Position numbers and translations under genes: made by a program. A stretch of 64,000 nucleotides of DNA from CATOSP01 sp965216155 (lineage in GTDB: Bacteria > Chloroflexota > Dehalococcoidia > Lucifugimonadales > UBA3495): positions 248,001-312,000 of the forward strand of contig CBDCFD010000006.1 of assembly GCA_965216155.1 (NCBI GenBank), given 5' to 3'. Below are positions 7,574 through 16,378 of this stretch, piece after piece. A model generated the notes under the pieces. It ran no database searches. It was not told where the DNA came from and saw only the letters and a list, made by a program, of their open reading frames with translations. Positions within the stretch are counted from its first letter, which is position 1. Each line of letters begins with the position of its first letter.

Positions 7574-8755
7574 ATGAAACTCACCCTGTCTATCCTGAAA
7601 GCCGACGTGGGGTCGATTGGCGGCCATACCAAGCCGTCGGAGCGAATGTTGGACGCGGTAAAGTCGGATGCGGCGGATGCGGTGAAACAAGGTCTGTTGA
7701 TCGATACCTTTGTTGGCCATACCGGAGACGACATCTGCATCATCGCTTCCCACACCAACGGCGCCGACAACACCGACGTCCACCAGTTTGCCTGGAGTTC
7801 TTTCTTGCACGCTACCGACATTGCCAGCCAGTACGGTCTCTACGGTGCAGGCCAGGACCTTTTGGTCGACGCTCCTTCCGGGAATATTCGGGGAGCCGGT
7901 CCGGCGGTCGCGGAGATCGAATTGGACCACGACCCCGTCAAAACCAATCCCCTTCGCCCCGCCGAGTCGTTTATGGTGCTGGCGGCGGACAAGTGCGGCC
8001 CCGGCGCTTACAATCTCCCGATGTTCCTTGGGTTTGCCGACCCGATGTATTGCGCTGGCCTGATGTTGCCAAGGATCAACGATGGGTTCACATTCAACAT
8101 CATCGACATGGACAACACCGGAGGAGACAGCATCATCTCCCTGAACGCCCCGGAGGACTACTACAAAATCACGGTGCTGCTCCGGGACAATGAGCGGTTC
8201 GGTATCGACTCCATCGTCTCCCGGTTCTCCGGACAGACCGCCGCGGCAATCTCGGCTACCCGGCTGCATAACATCGCGGGCTCCTACACCGGCAAAGATG
8301 ACCCGGTTGCGTTGGTCCGCAATCAGGGTATATTCCCGGCTCCGGAGGAGCTGATCTCGCCCTATGCCAAGGCCCACTATATCGGCGGCGATGCCCGCGG
8401 CTCTCACGTCATGCCCCTTATGCCGGTGCCCATCAACACCGCCGTAACCGGCATGTACTGCCTGCCCTTGGTGTCCTGCATCGGCTTCTCCCTGAATGCC
8501 GGCGGGTATTTCTCCGACTCCTTCGCCGACTTCTTCGACAATCCCGCCTGGGACTACGTGAGGCAGATCGCCCAGGAGAAGGGGATCGCCATGCGGTCCC
8601 AGGGTTGGTCCGGCGCGGCCATGTTGCCATACGGAGAGTTAGAGTACTCCGGGTTCCGCCAGAGTATCGGCGACTTGGTTGCCCGCTTCGCCTTCCGGGA
8701 CGGCAACGGCACCGGCGGAGAGGTTCCGGAGAAGGCCGCCAGCGCCGACGATTAG
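7574..8755 (+). CDS. fbp: Bifunctional fructose-1,6-bisphosphate aldolase/phosphatase (class V)
   Basis: 393 residues, the usual length for the archaeal/thermophile-type FBPA/P. This enzyme both condenses DHAP with glyceraldehyde-3-phosphate and dephosphorylates the resulting FBP to fructose-6-phosphate, making gluconeogenesis one-way. Seen: the family N-terminus LTLSILKADVGSIGGHTKPS, metal-binding segments such as GHTGDDICI and DAPSGNIRGAGPAVAE, and the Tyr/Gly-rich ends of the family. It is monocistronic, with a strong promoter with operator-like palindrome upstream, a good Shine-Dalgarno 7 nt before the ATG and a terminator after it. Presence implies gluconeogenic or autotrophic carbon flow in the cytoplasm. 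Confidence 0.95.
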   Translation: MKLTLSILKADVGSIGGHTKPSERMLDAVKSDAADAVKQGLLIDTFVGHTGDDICIIASHTNGADNTDVHQFAWSSFLHATDIASQYGLYGAGQDLLVDAPSGNIRGAGPAVAEIELDHDPVKTNPLRPAESFMVLAADKCGPGAYNLPMFLGFADPMYCAGLMLPRINDGFTFNIIDMDNTGGDSIISLNAPEDYYKITVLLRDNERFGIDSIVSRFSGQTAAAISATRLHNIAGSYTGKDDPVALVRNQGIFPAPEELISPYAKAHYIGGDARGSHVMPLMPVPINTAVTGMYCLPLVSCIGFSLNAGGYFSDSFADFFDNPAWDYVRQIAQEKGIAMRSQGWSGAAMLPYGELEYSGFRQSIGDLVARFAFRDGNGTGGEVPEKAASADD

Positions 8756-8810
8756 CCAATTCCGGCTGGCCCCTCCAAGCGCCCAGCCAAGTCGATAGGC
8801 GGACAATGCA

Positions 8811-8845
8811 AGAGGGCCTGGGAACAGAATCCCAGGCCCTCTTTA
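8811..8845 (+). terminator. Intrinsic terminator after the FBP aldolase/phosphatase
   Basis: Perfect 12-bp stem AGAGGGCCTGGG / CCCAGGCCCTCT with an 8-nt loop, followed by a short T stretch. It may also serve the convergent gene on the other strand, since the reverse strand has A/T-rich sequence next to the stem as well. Confidence 0.8.
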
Positions 8846-8864
8846 ATGGGATTAGTCCGCCAAA

Positions 8865-9347
8865 CTAGACACCTTCTTTAGGCCGGTCCTTCTCGGCCGG
8901 TGAAGGTTCGTCAAACTGTTCCCCGTTAGCCATCGCCGCGTCGCGCCGGCTGAGCCACTCTTGCCAATCGGCGTCTCTTTCCTGGCGTGCTTCATCTTTG
9001 AGTTTCTTTATTCGTGCTGGCGCCCAAAGTACCATCAGTCTCACTCCTTCCCAAGAGATTGTGACCAATAGTGCAATCCCTACGGATGCACCTGAAGCAT
9101 CGGCAATAGCTGCAATCAGGTTATCGAGTTGCCATTCTTGCCGATAGGACCATGATACTAAACTGAATCCAAGGTGAGATGTACATATTGCTGTACTGCA
9201 CTGTGGCGGGCGACCCCAGTTGGGGCCTGAAGGTGATATGAGGAGCCGTGGAGCCCTTTCGGTCGTCTTCAAGATTCCGAAATGCACATCCCACCTTGGT
9301 ATTGGTTTAGGGAACATGCGATCAGAGAAACAAGATATGACAAGCAA
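8865..9347 (-). CDS. Hypothetical small membrane protein, start uncertain
   Basis: The convincing part is the C-terminal 100 residues: a hydrophobic segment (ASGASVGIALLVTISWEGVRLMVLW), then a highly charged tail (KKLKDEARQERDADWQEWLS, ending in DEPSPAEKDRPKEGV). This resembles small single-pass proteins with a cytoplasmic coiled tail. The N-terminal 60 residues (cysteine- and proline-rich) look unlike coding sequence, and no good ribosome site marks the ATG, so the true start is probably internal at a non-ATG codon. Function unknown. Confidence 0.5.
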   Translation of the reverse strand: MLVISCFSDRMFPKPIPRWDVHFGILKTTERAPRLLISPSGPNWGRPPQCSTAICTSHLGFSLVSWSYRQEWQLDNLIAAIADASGASVGIALLVTISWEGVRLMVLWAPARIKKLKDEARQERDADWQEWLSRRDAAMANGEQFDEPSPAEKDRPKEGV

Positions 9348-9403
9348 TAGAGGCGCCCAAGGTACCGGACGGCCTCATTGATCGTCATCAATCGGCCTTC
9401 TCG

Positions 9404-11200
9404 TCATCCTCCTTCGGTAATGTCCAGCGCGAGCTCCCTCAGCTGGCTCGGCTCCACCCGCGAAGGCGCGCCAAACAGCAGGTCGGTCCCGGTCTGAGTC
9501 TTGGGGAAAGCTATCACGTCCCGGATGGAGGCCGAGTCCGTCAGCATGGCGACTATGCGGTCTATGCCCGGGGCGATGCCGCCGTGGGGTGGAGCCCCGT
9601 ACTCGAAGGCCTGAAGGATGTGACCGAACAGTTGGTTGACCTGCTCCTTAGAATAGCCAAGGATCCCGAATATCTTCTCCTGCAATTCCCTCTGGTGGAT
9701 ACGTATGCTTCCACTGGCCAATTCCGCACCGTTGCAGACCAGGTCGTAGTGCCGCGCTTTGACTATCCCTGGGTCCCCGGCGTCTAGCAAGTGCTCCTCT
9801 CCCGGCGCGGGAGATGTGAAGGGGTGATGAGAGGACTCCCATTTTTCGGAGTCTTCGTCCCACTCGAACAACGGGAACTCGGTAACGAAGGCGAATATCA
9901 GGGTGTCGGGGTCCGCCAGCCCCAACCTTTCACCCATGTGAAGGCGCATGACGTTTAACCATTGGTTGACCTGGCGCGCTGGCCCGGCCATGAGCAATAT
10001 CATGTCGCCTGTGCCCGCGCCCACTCGCTCGGCCAGCCTCTTGTTCCACAATACCGGCATTCTGAGTCCGGCTGAGCTTAGGACGCTCTCCTCAGTCATG
10101 TCATCCAGGGAACCCTCGCACCTGAAACGAATGTGGCTGAGGCCCGCCGCCCCTGCGTCGCGCGCTGCCTGTTCCAACTCGCGCACCTGAGACGTGGTCA
10201 TCTTCGCTTGTCCCGGCGCAGTAAAACCCTTCACGATGCCTCCTTGCTGGACAACCGATTGAAACACCCGAAACTCGGTCTCGGCGGCCAGGTCCGATAC
10301 GTCGGCCATCTCCAGTCCAAACCGGAGGTCTGGCTTGTCCGAACCGTATTTGTCCATCGCGTCCTGGAAGGATAGCCTGGGGAATGGCTTGACCAACTTC
10401 TTTTCCGGTACCACGGTTTCCACCATGCTGCCGAACAACTCCTCGGTCAGACCGAGCACGTCTTCCTCATCGACGAAGCTCATCTCCAGGTCGAGTTGGG
10501 TGTGCTCTAGCTGGCGGTCTGCCCGGAGGTCTTCATCACGGAAGCAACGGGCAATCTGGAAGTACTTCTCGATGCCCGACACCATGAGTAGCTGTTTGAG
10601 TTGCTGGGGGGACTGGGGCAGCGCGTAGAAACTGCCCGGTTGCATCCGGCTGGGCACCAGGAAGTCGCGCGCGCCCTCGGGTGTGCTCTTAATCAATATC
10701 GGGGTCTCGATTTCCAGGAATCCGCGGGCGTCCAAGAAGTCGCGTATGTATTTGACCACCTTGTGACGCATCACAAGGTTGCGCTGCATGACCGGGCGGC
10801 GCAGGTCCAGGTACCGGTAGCGGAGGCGAAGGCTTTCGTCGACCTCCACGTCGTCGGTGATGTAAAAGGGTGTCGTCAGGGAAGGGTTGAGGACTTCCAC
10901 CCCTTCGGCGGCGACTTCTATATCCCCGGTGCCCATCTGAGGGTTTTCGCTACCCTCGGGGCGGCGCTGGATAATGCCCTTCACCTGGACAACCCATTCC
11001 GGGCGCAACTGCTCGGCGGTCTTGTACGCCTCTGGAGACAGTTCCGGATTGAAGACCACCTGCACCACCCCCGAGCGGTCCCGCAGGTCTACGAAAATGA
11101 TCCCCCCGTGGTCCCGCCGCCTGCTGACCCAACCGGCTAGGGAGTGCCGGGTGCCGATGTCTCCCGCTCTAATGTCGCCACAATCCGCGCTCTTAAGCAC
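9404..11200 (-). CDS. aspS: Aspartyl-tRNA synthetase (bacterial type)
   Basis: 598 residues, normal bacterial AspRS length. It charges tRNA-Asp (or both tRNA-Asp and tRNA-Asn in non-discriminating forms). Seen in order: N-terminal OB-fold anticodon-binding domain (GWVSRRRDHGGIIFVDLRDR), class II motif 1/2 region with FLVPSRMQPGSFYALPQSPQ and ARCFRDEDLRADRQ, the bacterial GAD insertion domain, and motif 3 GIAPGIDRIVAML. Whether it is discriminating cannot be read from the window. It lies on the minus strand 70 nt after the next upstream gene and may be co-transcribed with it. Confidence 0.97.
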   Translation of the reverse strand: MLKSADCGDIRAGDIGTRHSLAGWVSRRRDHGGIIFVDLRDRSGVVQVVFNPELSPEAYKTAEQLRPEWVVQVKGIIQRRPEGSENPQMGTGDIEVAAEGVEVLNPSLTTPFYITDDVEVDESLRLRYRYLDLRRPVMQRNLVMRHKVVKYIRDFLDARGFLEIETPILIKSTPEGARDFLVPSRMQPGSFYALPQSPQQLKQLLMVSGIEKYFQIARCFRDEDLRADRQLEHTQLDLEMSFVDEEDVLGLTEELFGSMVETVVPEKKLVKPFPRLSFQDAMDKYGSDKPDLRFGLEMADVSDLAAETEFRVFQSVVQQGGIVKGFTAPGQAKMTTSQVRELEQAARDAGAAGLSHIRFRCEGSLDDMTEESVLSSAGLRMPVLWNKRLAERVGAGTGDMILLMAGPARQVNQWLNVMRLHMGERLGLADPDTLIFAFVTEFPLFEWDEDSEKWESSHHPFTSPAPGEEHLLDAGDPGIVKARHYDLVCNGAELASGSIRIHQRELQEKIFGILGYSKEQVNQLFGHILQAFEYGAPPHGGIAPGIDRIVAMLTDSASIRDVIAFPKTQTGTDLLFGAPSRVEPSQLRELALDITEGG

Positions 11201-11271
11201 GCGCTGCCTCCAGAATCAGGTTTGGGCCGGTCGCCAGTGACCAGTGGCCGGTGACCACCAGCCATTGACTA

Positions 11272-13104
11272 CTATCCCAGCCGGTCGAAGATGTTCTCGA
11301 ATGGGCTGGCCGCGAAGGGGCTGCTCTGACCGGAAAGCATGTCCAACACCGTAGGCGACAGGGAATCAGGGTCGCTGACCGGCGGCAGACACAGAGTGTC
11401 CAGGCACACGTGGGCCTGGGTTGGATACGCTTCGTCTTCCACCGGCACAGGCTTGATGACCAGGTTGGGGCAGGAAAGCCGAACGGCGGCCGATAACATC
11501 CGGAGCGTGTCCTCGCGGTCGAGACGCCCTTCGAGGGTCACCTCCACCGGGGCGTTGTGCAGCAGGTCCACCGCAAGTCCATAGGCGGCGGCTTGCTCCC
11601 CGTACTCGTGACAATTCTCCGTGAACACGCTGAGGGTGGTCTCTGCCACTTGGTGAAAGTTGCCGTCTCCCGTAGCCTGCTGAAGCTTGAGAAGCCCCAC
11701 TGCCGCCGCCACATTCTCTGGTAAGGGCTTGTCCCGCACTCTCAGGTGACCAATGCTGTCTGGATCAAGCTGGGTGTCGAAAAAGCCGCCGTTTTGATGG
11801 TCGAAAAACCGGTCGAGAAGCTCAACGGCGACCGTCCTCGCCCTCTCCAGGTACCGGGGACGGCGGGTATAGGCATGAGCGTCGATCAAGGCGATAAGCA
11901 GGTTCGCCCAGTCGGTCAGGAACGACGGGCTCGATTCGGGGCCGTTGGCGTCATAGACGTGGCTCAAGCAGCCAGTCTCGGCAGCCGCGTCCAGGAGATC
12001 CAGTACGGACAGTGCGGTGTCGAGAAGCGCCGGCTTTTGGAGCCTCCACGCCGCGTCCAAGAGGAGGCTCACGGCCATGGCGTTAGAGTTGACATAACAC
12101 GAAGGGTCTACCGGAGGCGCTGCTCGCGCCTGCCGTTCCGAGATCGGAAGGGCGAAATAATCGGAGTTGGAGCCCTGGCTGCCACGGAATCCATGTGCTT
12201 TGTCATCGTAGAGTTGGTCGAGGATGTAATCTACTGTACGCTCCGCGACGTGCCTGTAATTGTCCTGCTCCAACAGGTCTCCACCGTCCAGGTAGACCCG
12301 GGCCAGCAGTACATTGTCTTCCAGCAACTTCTCCATCTGAGGGTCCGACCAATCGCTACTGTTGGAGTTCCGGAAAAAGCCGCCTCCAATGGAGTCGAAC
12401 AGCGGCCCACCGCACATCGCATCCAAAGTCTTGCGCAGCATCTCGCCGTAGACCCCTTCGCCGGTGGTGCGGTACAGATGTGCTATGTACTGAACGATGG
12501 GGGCGTTGGGGAACTTGGGTTCCACGCCAAAGCCGCCGTTGATGGCATCGTATGCGCCCGCGGTCCGGCGGGCAACCCGGTCCACCATCCGTTGCTCCGG
12601 TGGCTCGCCCGCGGAAATGCGGCCTATTCGTTCGCGGTAAATACGCAATCGGTCCCCGGCCTGGTCATAAAGCTGGGGCTTGTCTTCCTGGTAAGCTTCT
12701 CGCAGTTCCGAAAGCATTGCCAGGAATTGGTCCGGAGGCAGGTAAGTCGCGCCGCCGATCAACCCACCGTGCGCGGTGAGAAACGCGGTCGTAGGCCAGC
12801 CGCCGACGTTATACCGGGCGTTCAGGTCCGGGCGATGGTCGTTGTCGGCCCTGATGGCGATGAAGTCGTCGGCCAAGACTTGCTGCACGTCAGGGTCTGA
12901 ATAGGACGTTTCATCCATAATGTGGCACCAGTAGCACCAGACGGCCGAGATCGAGAGCAGAACCGGCTTGTTCTCGTTCTGTGCCCGTGCAAAGGCTTCG
13001 GGTCCCCAGAGAAGCCACTCGATCTTGTGCGCCTGGTTGGGGGAAGGAGAGAATCGAAAGCTGGTCAACGTACCTCCCAGAGGCCGCGCGTTGTTCCGAA
13101 GCAC
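11272..13104 (-). CDS. Thioredoxin-domain / DUF255 protein (YyaL, spermatogenesis-associated 20-like)
   Basis: 610 residues. The N-terminal thioredoxin-like domain carries the family's AVWCYWCHIMDETSYSDP motif (CxxC about residues 57-60) and the cis-proline loop region NVGGWPTTAFLTAHG. The rest is an (alpha/alpha)6-barrel of the cellobiose-2-epimerase/6-hairpin type (FPNAPIVQYIAHLYRTTGEG, GGFFRNSNSSDWSDPQMEKL). The family is widespread but its biochemical role is unsettled. No signal peptide is visible, so it is probably cytoplasmic. It could use one of several in-frame starts; the first ATG was kept, although the family-conserved region begins near residue 23 (NQAHKIEWLLWG). Confidence 0.9.
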   Translation of the reverse strand: MLRNNARPLGGTLTSFRFSPSPNQAHKIEWLLWGPEAFARAQNENKPVLLSISAVWCYWCHIMDETSYSDPDVQQVLADDFIAIRADNDHRPDLNARYNVGGWPTTAFLTAHGGLIGGATYLPPDQFLAMLSELREAYQEDKPQLYDQAGDRLRIYRERIGRISAGEPPEQRMVDRVARRTAGAYDAINGGFGVEPKFPNAPIVQYIAHLYRTTGEGVYGEMLRKTLDAMCGGPLFDSIGGGFFRNSNSSDWSDPQMEKLLEDNVLLARVYLDGGDLLEQDNYRHVAERTVDYILDQLYDDKAHGFRGSQGSNSDYFALPISERQARAAPPVDPSCYVNSNAMAVSLLLDAAWRLQKPALLDTALSVLDLLDAAAETGCLSHVYDANGPESSPSFLTDWANLLIALIDAHAYTRRPRYLERARTVAVELLDRFFDHQNGGFFDTQLDPDSIGHLRVRDKPLPENVAAAVGLLKLQQATGDGNFHQVAETTLSVFTENCHEYGEQAAAYGLAVDLLHNAPVEVTLEGRLDREDTLRMLSAAVRLSCPNLVIKPVPVEDEAYPTQAHVCLDTLCLPPVSDPDSLSPTVLDMLSGQSSPFAASPFENIFDRLG

Positions 13105-13538
13105 ATAGGCAAGGCGGTCCCGGTTCCCGGCAATCGCGGGTTAGAGAAACCGGGGGACGAATTCCGCCATCCGAGCACCTACGTTAGCATAGCCCCCCGT
13201 CGTTTTCAACAAACGAATCTGGGACCCATCGACTTGTTATTGTCACTCTGAACGGGTCCTCCGGTCTTTCCAGCGAAAGGTGGAACCCAGGAATGTCCAG
13301 GTATCCGAGCGTAACCCTCAGGGTCTTTCAATTGTCTCGGTCGATTGGGCGTTTGTACCGGTCTCACCCACCCGTCATTCTGGCCCTCTCCCGCCGGAGA
13401 CCTTCGCATAACGGGCTTTGCGGTAGGTCGGCATGGACGTGTAGGGGCATCCCCTTGTGGGCGCCTTGGCATCAGGGCAGCCCCTACGGATTGCGCAAAG
13501 GTCTCCGCCGGAAGAAGGCGCTCAGACCCTCGGACCGC
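13105..13538. repeat. 434-bp gene-free gap with nested inverted repeats
   Basis: No convincing gene. Near 13399-13420 the sequence GCCGGAGACCTTCGC is matched in inverted orientation by GCGCAAAGGTCTCCGCCGG near 13495-13513, enclosing a second inverted pair GTAGGGGC (about 13441) and GCCCCTAC (about 13481). The nested palindrome (about 115 bp) looks like a REP/MITE-type repeat. Left of it, the stretch around 13245-13320 (TCCAGCGAAAGGTGGAACCC) resembles the dispersed repeat found more clearly at 36.7 and 56.1 kb. Confidence 0.55.
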
Positions 13539-14183
13539 CTAGTCTAGGGCCGGGAACGGTTCTCCCCAACGGTCCTGGTATACGACCTCTGACAGTGCGC
13601 CGCGGCGGACCGGGCCAAAATTCCCCATCGGGTAGCCGATCGGCAGAATGGCATAGGAATGGACGCCCGGCGGGAGTCCCAGAATTTCCTCCACTTCCTT
13701 CTCGTGCCGCAGGTGGCGCGAGGTCAACGTTGCACCCAGACCCAGGGCACGAGCGGTGAGAAGCATGTTCTGGACGGCAGGGTAGATCGACGCGCCCGAC
13801 GAGCGGGAAGGAGCCCCGTCCCCGTCATCCTGACATGCCACGATCCAGATGGGGGCCTCGTGGTAGTGCTCGGTGAGGTATTCCACAGCGTCGTGCTGCC
13901 GCCGGTAGCGGCCGGGGCTGGAACCGGGAGGCGGCTCACTACCCCGGTAGCGCGGTCCCACCACTTCGTCGAATGCCTTCTTATACCATTTCTGGACCTG
14001 TTCTTTTATCCCGCGGTCCTTGATGACCATGAACCGCCAACGCTGGTTGTTCCCTCCGCTGGCGGCGCAAACCCCGGACTCCAGTATCTTGCGCACGAGT
14101 TCGTCGGGGACAGGGTCGGGCTTCAGTCTTCGCATGGCCCGGGTCGTGCGGATGATGTCGAACAGGTCGGTGCTTTCGGACAT
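13539..14183 (-). CDS. Nitroreductase family FMN protein
   Basis: 214 residues, typical for the family. Members reduce nitro, quinone or flavin substrates with NAD(P)H, using bound FMN. Seen: N-terminal FMN-binding motif IIRTTRAMRRLKPDPVPDE, and GVCAASGGNNQRWRFMVIKD, where SGGNNQ is the usual S-GNxQ FMN/phosphate loop; C-terminal LPIGYPMGNFGPVRRGAL. Substrate cannot be inferred. It lies 31 nt after an enoyl-CoA hydratase gene on the same strand, suggesting one transcript. Confidence 0.92.
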   Translation of the reverse strand: MSESTDLFDIIRTTRAMRRLKPDPVPDELVRKILESGVCAASGGNNQRWRFMVIKDRGIKEQVQKWYKKAFDEVVGPRYRGSEPPPGSSPGRYRRQHDAVEYLTEHYHEAPIWIVACQDDGDGAPSRSSGASIYPAVQNMLLTARALGLGATLTSRHLRHEKEVEEILGLPPGVHSYAILPIGYPMGNFGPVRRGALSEVVYQDRWGEPFPALD

Positions 14184-14214
14184 GGAATTCTCCTCTTTAG
14201 GCGGCTTGGTCAGG

Positions 14215-14997
14215 TTATTCCGGCTCAGGCGGGAAGCGGGGAGGCCGCTTCTCGAGAAATGCGGTCATGGCCTCAATGGGGTGCTGCGTGGCGAAGCAAA
14301 GGGCAAACGACTTGATGCTGTATTCCGCCGCTTCTCCCTCCCCCATCTCCAGCCATGCGGCCACGATCTCTTTCTGGGTCCCGAGTATATACCAGCTCAT
14401 ATCCCGGAACCCGCTCACGGTGTCCGACACCGTGCTATCCAGTGCGTCCCTGGAGACCACCCGGTCCACCAGGCCAATCCGGAGGGCTTCTTCTGCATCG
14501 ATGGCGTCTCCCGTCAGGATGAGCGCCCTCGCCCTCCCCAGTCCCACTGTCCGCGGCAACAGCGACGCTTCGATTACGGAGGGGAGTCCCACCTTAACTT
14601 CAGGCAGGCCGAATATCGCGTCCTCCGCGGCAATTCTAACGTCGCAGGCCAGGGCCAACTCCAACGCCCCTCCAAGACAAGGCCCGTGAATCGACGCCAC
14701 CACCGGCAAGGGGTTGGTGAGCAGCTTGCGCGCTGCCAGGTGGAGCGTCCGGATGAACGTTTCCGCTTGAACCGGAGTCAGGTCTTTCATCTCGTGGAGG
14801 TCTACACCGGCGGAGAATGCCCTATCGCCCGCACCGCGCAGAACAATGGCGCGTACCTCTTTATCCTCGCAGCATTCGTCTATCCGCCGGGATAGGGCCA
14901 GGAAGACCGATGGGCCAAGCAGGTTTAAGCCGCTCCTCCCCTCAATCTCCAGCGTGGCAATCGCTTCGCGTTTGTTCAGGGACACCCCGGTGGGCAT
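14215..14997 (-). CDS. Enoyl-CoA hydratase/isomerase family (crotonase) protein
   Basis: 260 residues, a complete crotonase domain. Seen: the acyl-CoA oxyanion-hole segments RAFSAGVDLHEM (about residues 57-68) and GPCLGGALELALACDVRIA (about 104-122), and the substrate-region motif FGLPEVKVGLPS. The Glu expected in the hydratase active site appears in GLPEVKVG. It could act in fatty-acid or aromatic acyl-CoA beta-oxidation; no thiolase or acyl-CoA dehydrogenase is adjacent. Upstream of a nitroreductase on the same strand. Confidence 0.93.
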   Translation of the reverse strand: MPTGVSLNKREAIATLEIEGRSGLNLLGPSVFLALSRRIDECCEDKEVRAIVLRGAGDRAFSAGVDLHEMKDLTPVQAETFIRTLHLAARKLLTNPLPVVASIHGPCLGGALELALACDVRIAAEDAIFGLPEVKVGLPSVIEASLLPRTVGLGRARALILTGDAIDAEEALRIGLVDRVVSRDALDSTVSDTVSGFRDMSWYILGTQKEIVAAWLEMGEGEAAEYSIKSFALCFATQHPIEAMTAFLEKRPPRFPPEPE

Positions 14998-15127
14998 GCT
15001 TACCTCCAGAGGTTGGTCGGATATTCGACCGTTTTCGGGACGCCGGCTAACCCGTTGCGGCCCGTCAAGGCCCCGTGTATAGTCGGGTCAGCCTAATATC
15101 CTGCGTTCCGATGCTACCCATAGCCGC

Positions 15128-15814
15128 ATGTCCGAGATAGCGAAACTTCAAGAAACGATCATCAACTGCGCCCGCTGCCCCCGGCTGGTGTCTCACCGGG
15201 AGGCGGTGGCCCGGAAAAGGCGCCCCATGTACGCCGATTGGGAATACTGGGGACGTCCCCTCCCGTCATTCGGCGACCCTAACGCACGTCTCCTCATCGT
15301 TGGTCTCGCACCGGCCGCTCACGGGGGTAACCGGACAGGCAGAATGTTCACCGGCGACAAGAGTGGAGACTGGCTCTACGGGGCCTTGTACAAGTTCGGG
15401 TTTGCCAGCTCTCCCGATTCCCGGCGTCGCGACGATGGCCTCAGCCTCTACGACACCTTCATCACCGCGGCCATTCGCTGCGCCCCGCCCGCCAATAAAC
15501 CGCTGCGGGAAGAGCGGCTGGAATGTCAGCCCTACTTGATCAAAGAGTTGGAACTGCTGACCAACGTCCGGGCCGTGGTCGCCCTGGGCAAGATCGCCTT
15601 CGACGCCTTTCTGGCTACCTACCCGTTGAGGGGACTGGAATTACCGTCGCCGCGTCCGAAATTCGGACACGGCGTCACCTATGATTTGGCTTCCAATATC
15701 ACCCTGATAGGCTCTTACCATCCCAGCCAGCAGAACACCCAGACAGGCCGCCTTACGCCGATGATGTTCGAGTCCGTGTTTCAACAGGCCAGAATGGCGC
15801 TGCGCTTAAAATGA
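15128..15814 (+). CDS. udgB: Uracil-DNA glycosylase, family 5 (UdgB type, 4Fe-4S)
   Basis: 228 residues. Removes uracil, and in family 5 also hypoxanthine and other deaminated bases, from DNA in base excision repair. Seen: N-terminal iron-sulfur cysteines CARC (residues 14 and 17), with further cysteines in IRCAPP and ECQPY completing the cluster; the family signature GLAPAAHGGNRTGRMFTGDK (motif 1 has Ala where families 1 and 4 have an acid); and motif 2 region GSYHPSQQNTQTGRL. The start is the first ATG; divergent from the crotonase gene across about 130 bp that hold both promoters. Confidence 0.95.
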   Translation: MSEIAKLQETIINCARCPRLVSHREAVARKRRPMYADWEYWGRPLPSFGDPNARLLIVGLAPAAHGGNRTGRMFTGDKSGDWLYGALYKFGFASSPDSRRRDDGLSLYDTFITAAIRCAPPANKPLREERLECQPYLIKELELLTNVRAVVALGKIAFDAFLATYPLRGLELPSPRPKFGHGVTYDLASNITLIGSYHPSQQNTQTGRLTPMMFESVFQQARMALRLK

Positions 15815-15876
15815 CCGGCGGCCCCGCGAAGGATCTGGCTGGCCCTCCCCACACAAACCGTACCCCCGGACCAGCC

Positions 15877-16215
15877 CTAATCGGCGAGGGGTACCGTCGC
15901 CGACAGCCGGGTGGTGCTCCCGGAATTTCGCGTCGTGTGGCCCTGACCCGTGAGGTCCTCGGCCAACAGGGCAGTGCCCGCGCCAAACCGGTGGACCGAG
16001 CCGTCCCCCAGGCCAATCTCCATCTCGCCATCAAGGGTGATTACGTACTGGCGGCGGGGCGCGTTGTGCCAGTCGGAAAAACTGCCCGCGGGCGACTCTC
16101 TGAACACTACCCCGGTCGTTCCCTGGATGGCGCCAAAGTCGGGATGAGACTCCAGGTTGATCTCTTCGAGGTGTGACTGGCCGTCGTCTCCGGTATATAG
16201 CCTTACAATACCCAT
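15877..16215 (-). CDS. Small cupin-domain protein
   Basis: 112 residues forming a single cupin beta-barrel: SDWHNAPRRQYVITLDGEMEI supplies the first motif (His, Arg, Glu-like positions), and HRFGAGTALLAEDLTGQGHTT the second with its His. A GAGG ribosome site precedes the ATG. Single-domain cupins of this type are often metal-dependent or ligand-binding proteins of unknown reaction. It lies next to flavin oxidoreductase genes on the other strand, so a catabolic role is possible. Confidence 0.88.
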   Translation of the reverse strand: MGIVRLYTGDDGQSHLEEINLESHPDFGAIQGTTGVVFRESPAGSFSDWHNAPRRQYVITLDGEMEIGLGDGSVHRFGAGTALLAEDLTGQGHTTRNSGSTTRLSATVPLAD

Positions 16216-16378
16216 GGGTTCGGACCTCTTAAATTAGAGTTCGGCATGTATCGCCCGGACGAAGCTGGTTCCAGAGCCGGGCATGAAACAGATTAACGGT
16301 TGCCGGGAACCGGCGCAACCGGCGTGGCGGGCATCGACAAAGCGGAAATCGCAAGATTAGAAAACGGAGGGACTTGGA

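Noticed and set aside
11746..12900. 384-codon open frame antisense to the thioredoxin-domain gene
   Set aside because: High GC creates long antisense frames; the minus-strand protein has CxxC and barrel motifs, this one has none.
13539..14183. Assigning a specific nitroreductase substrate (e.g. 5,6-dimethylbenzimidazole synthase BluB)
   Set aside because: The adenosyltransferase elsewhere is not linked, and the sequence lacks features that I could use to call BluB.
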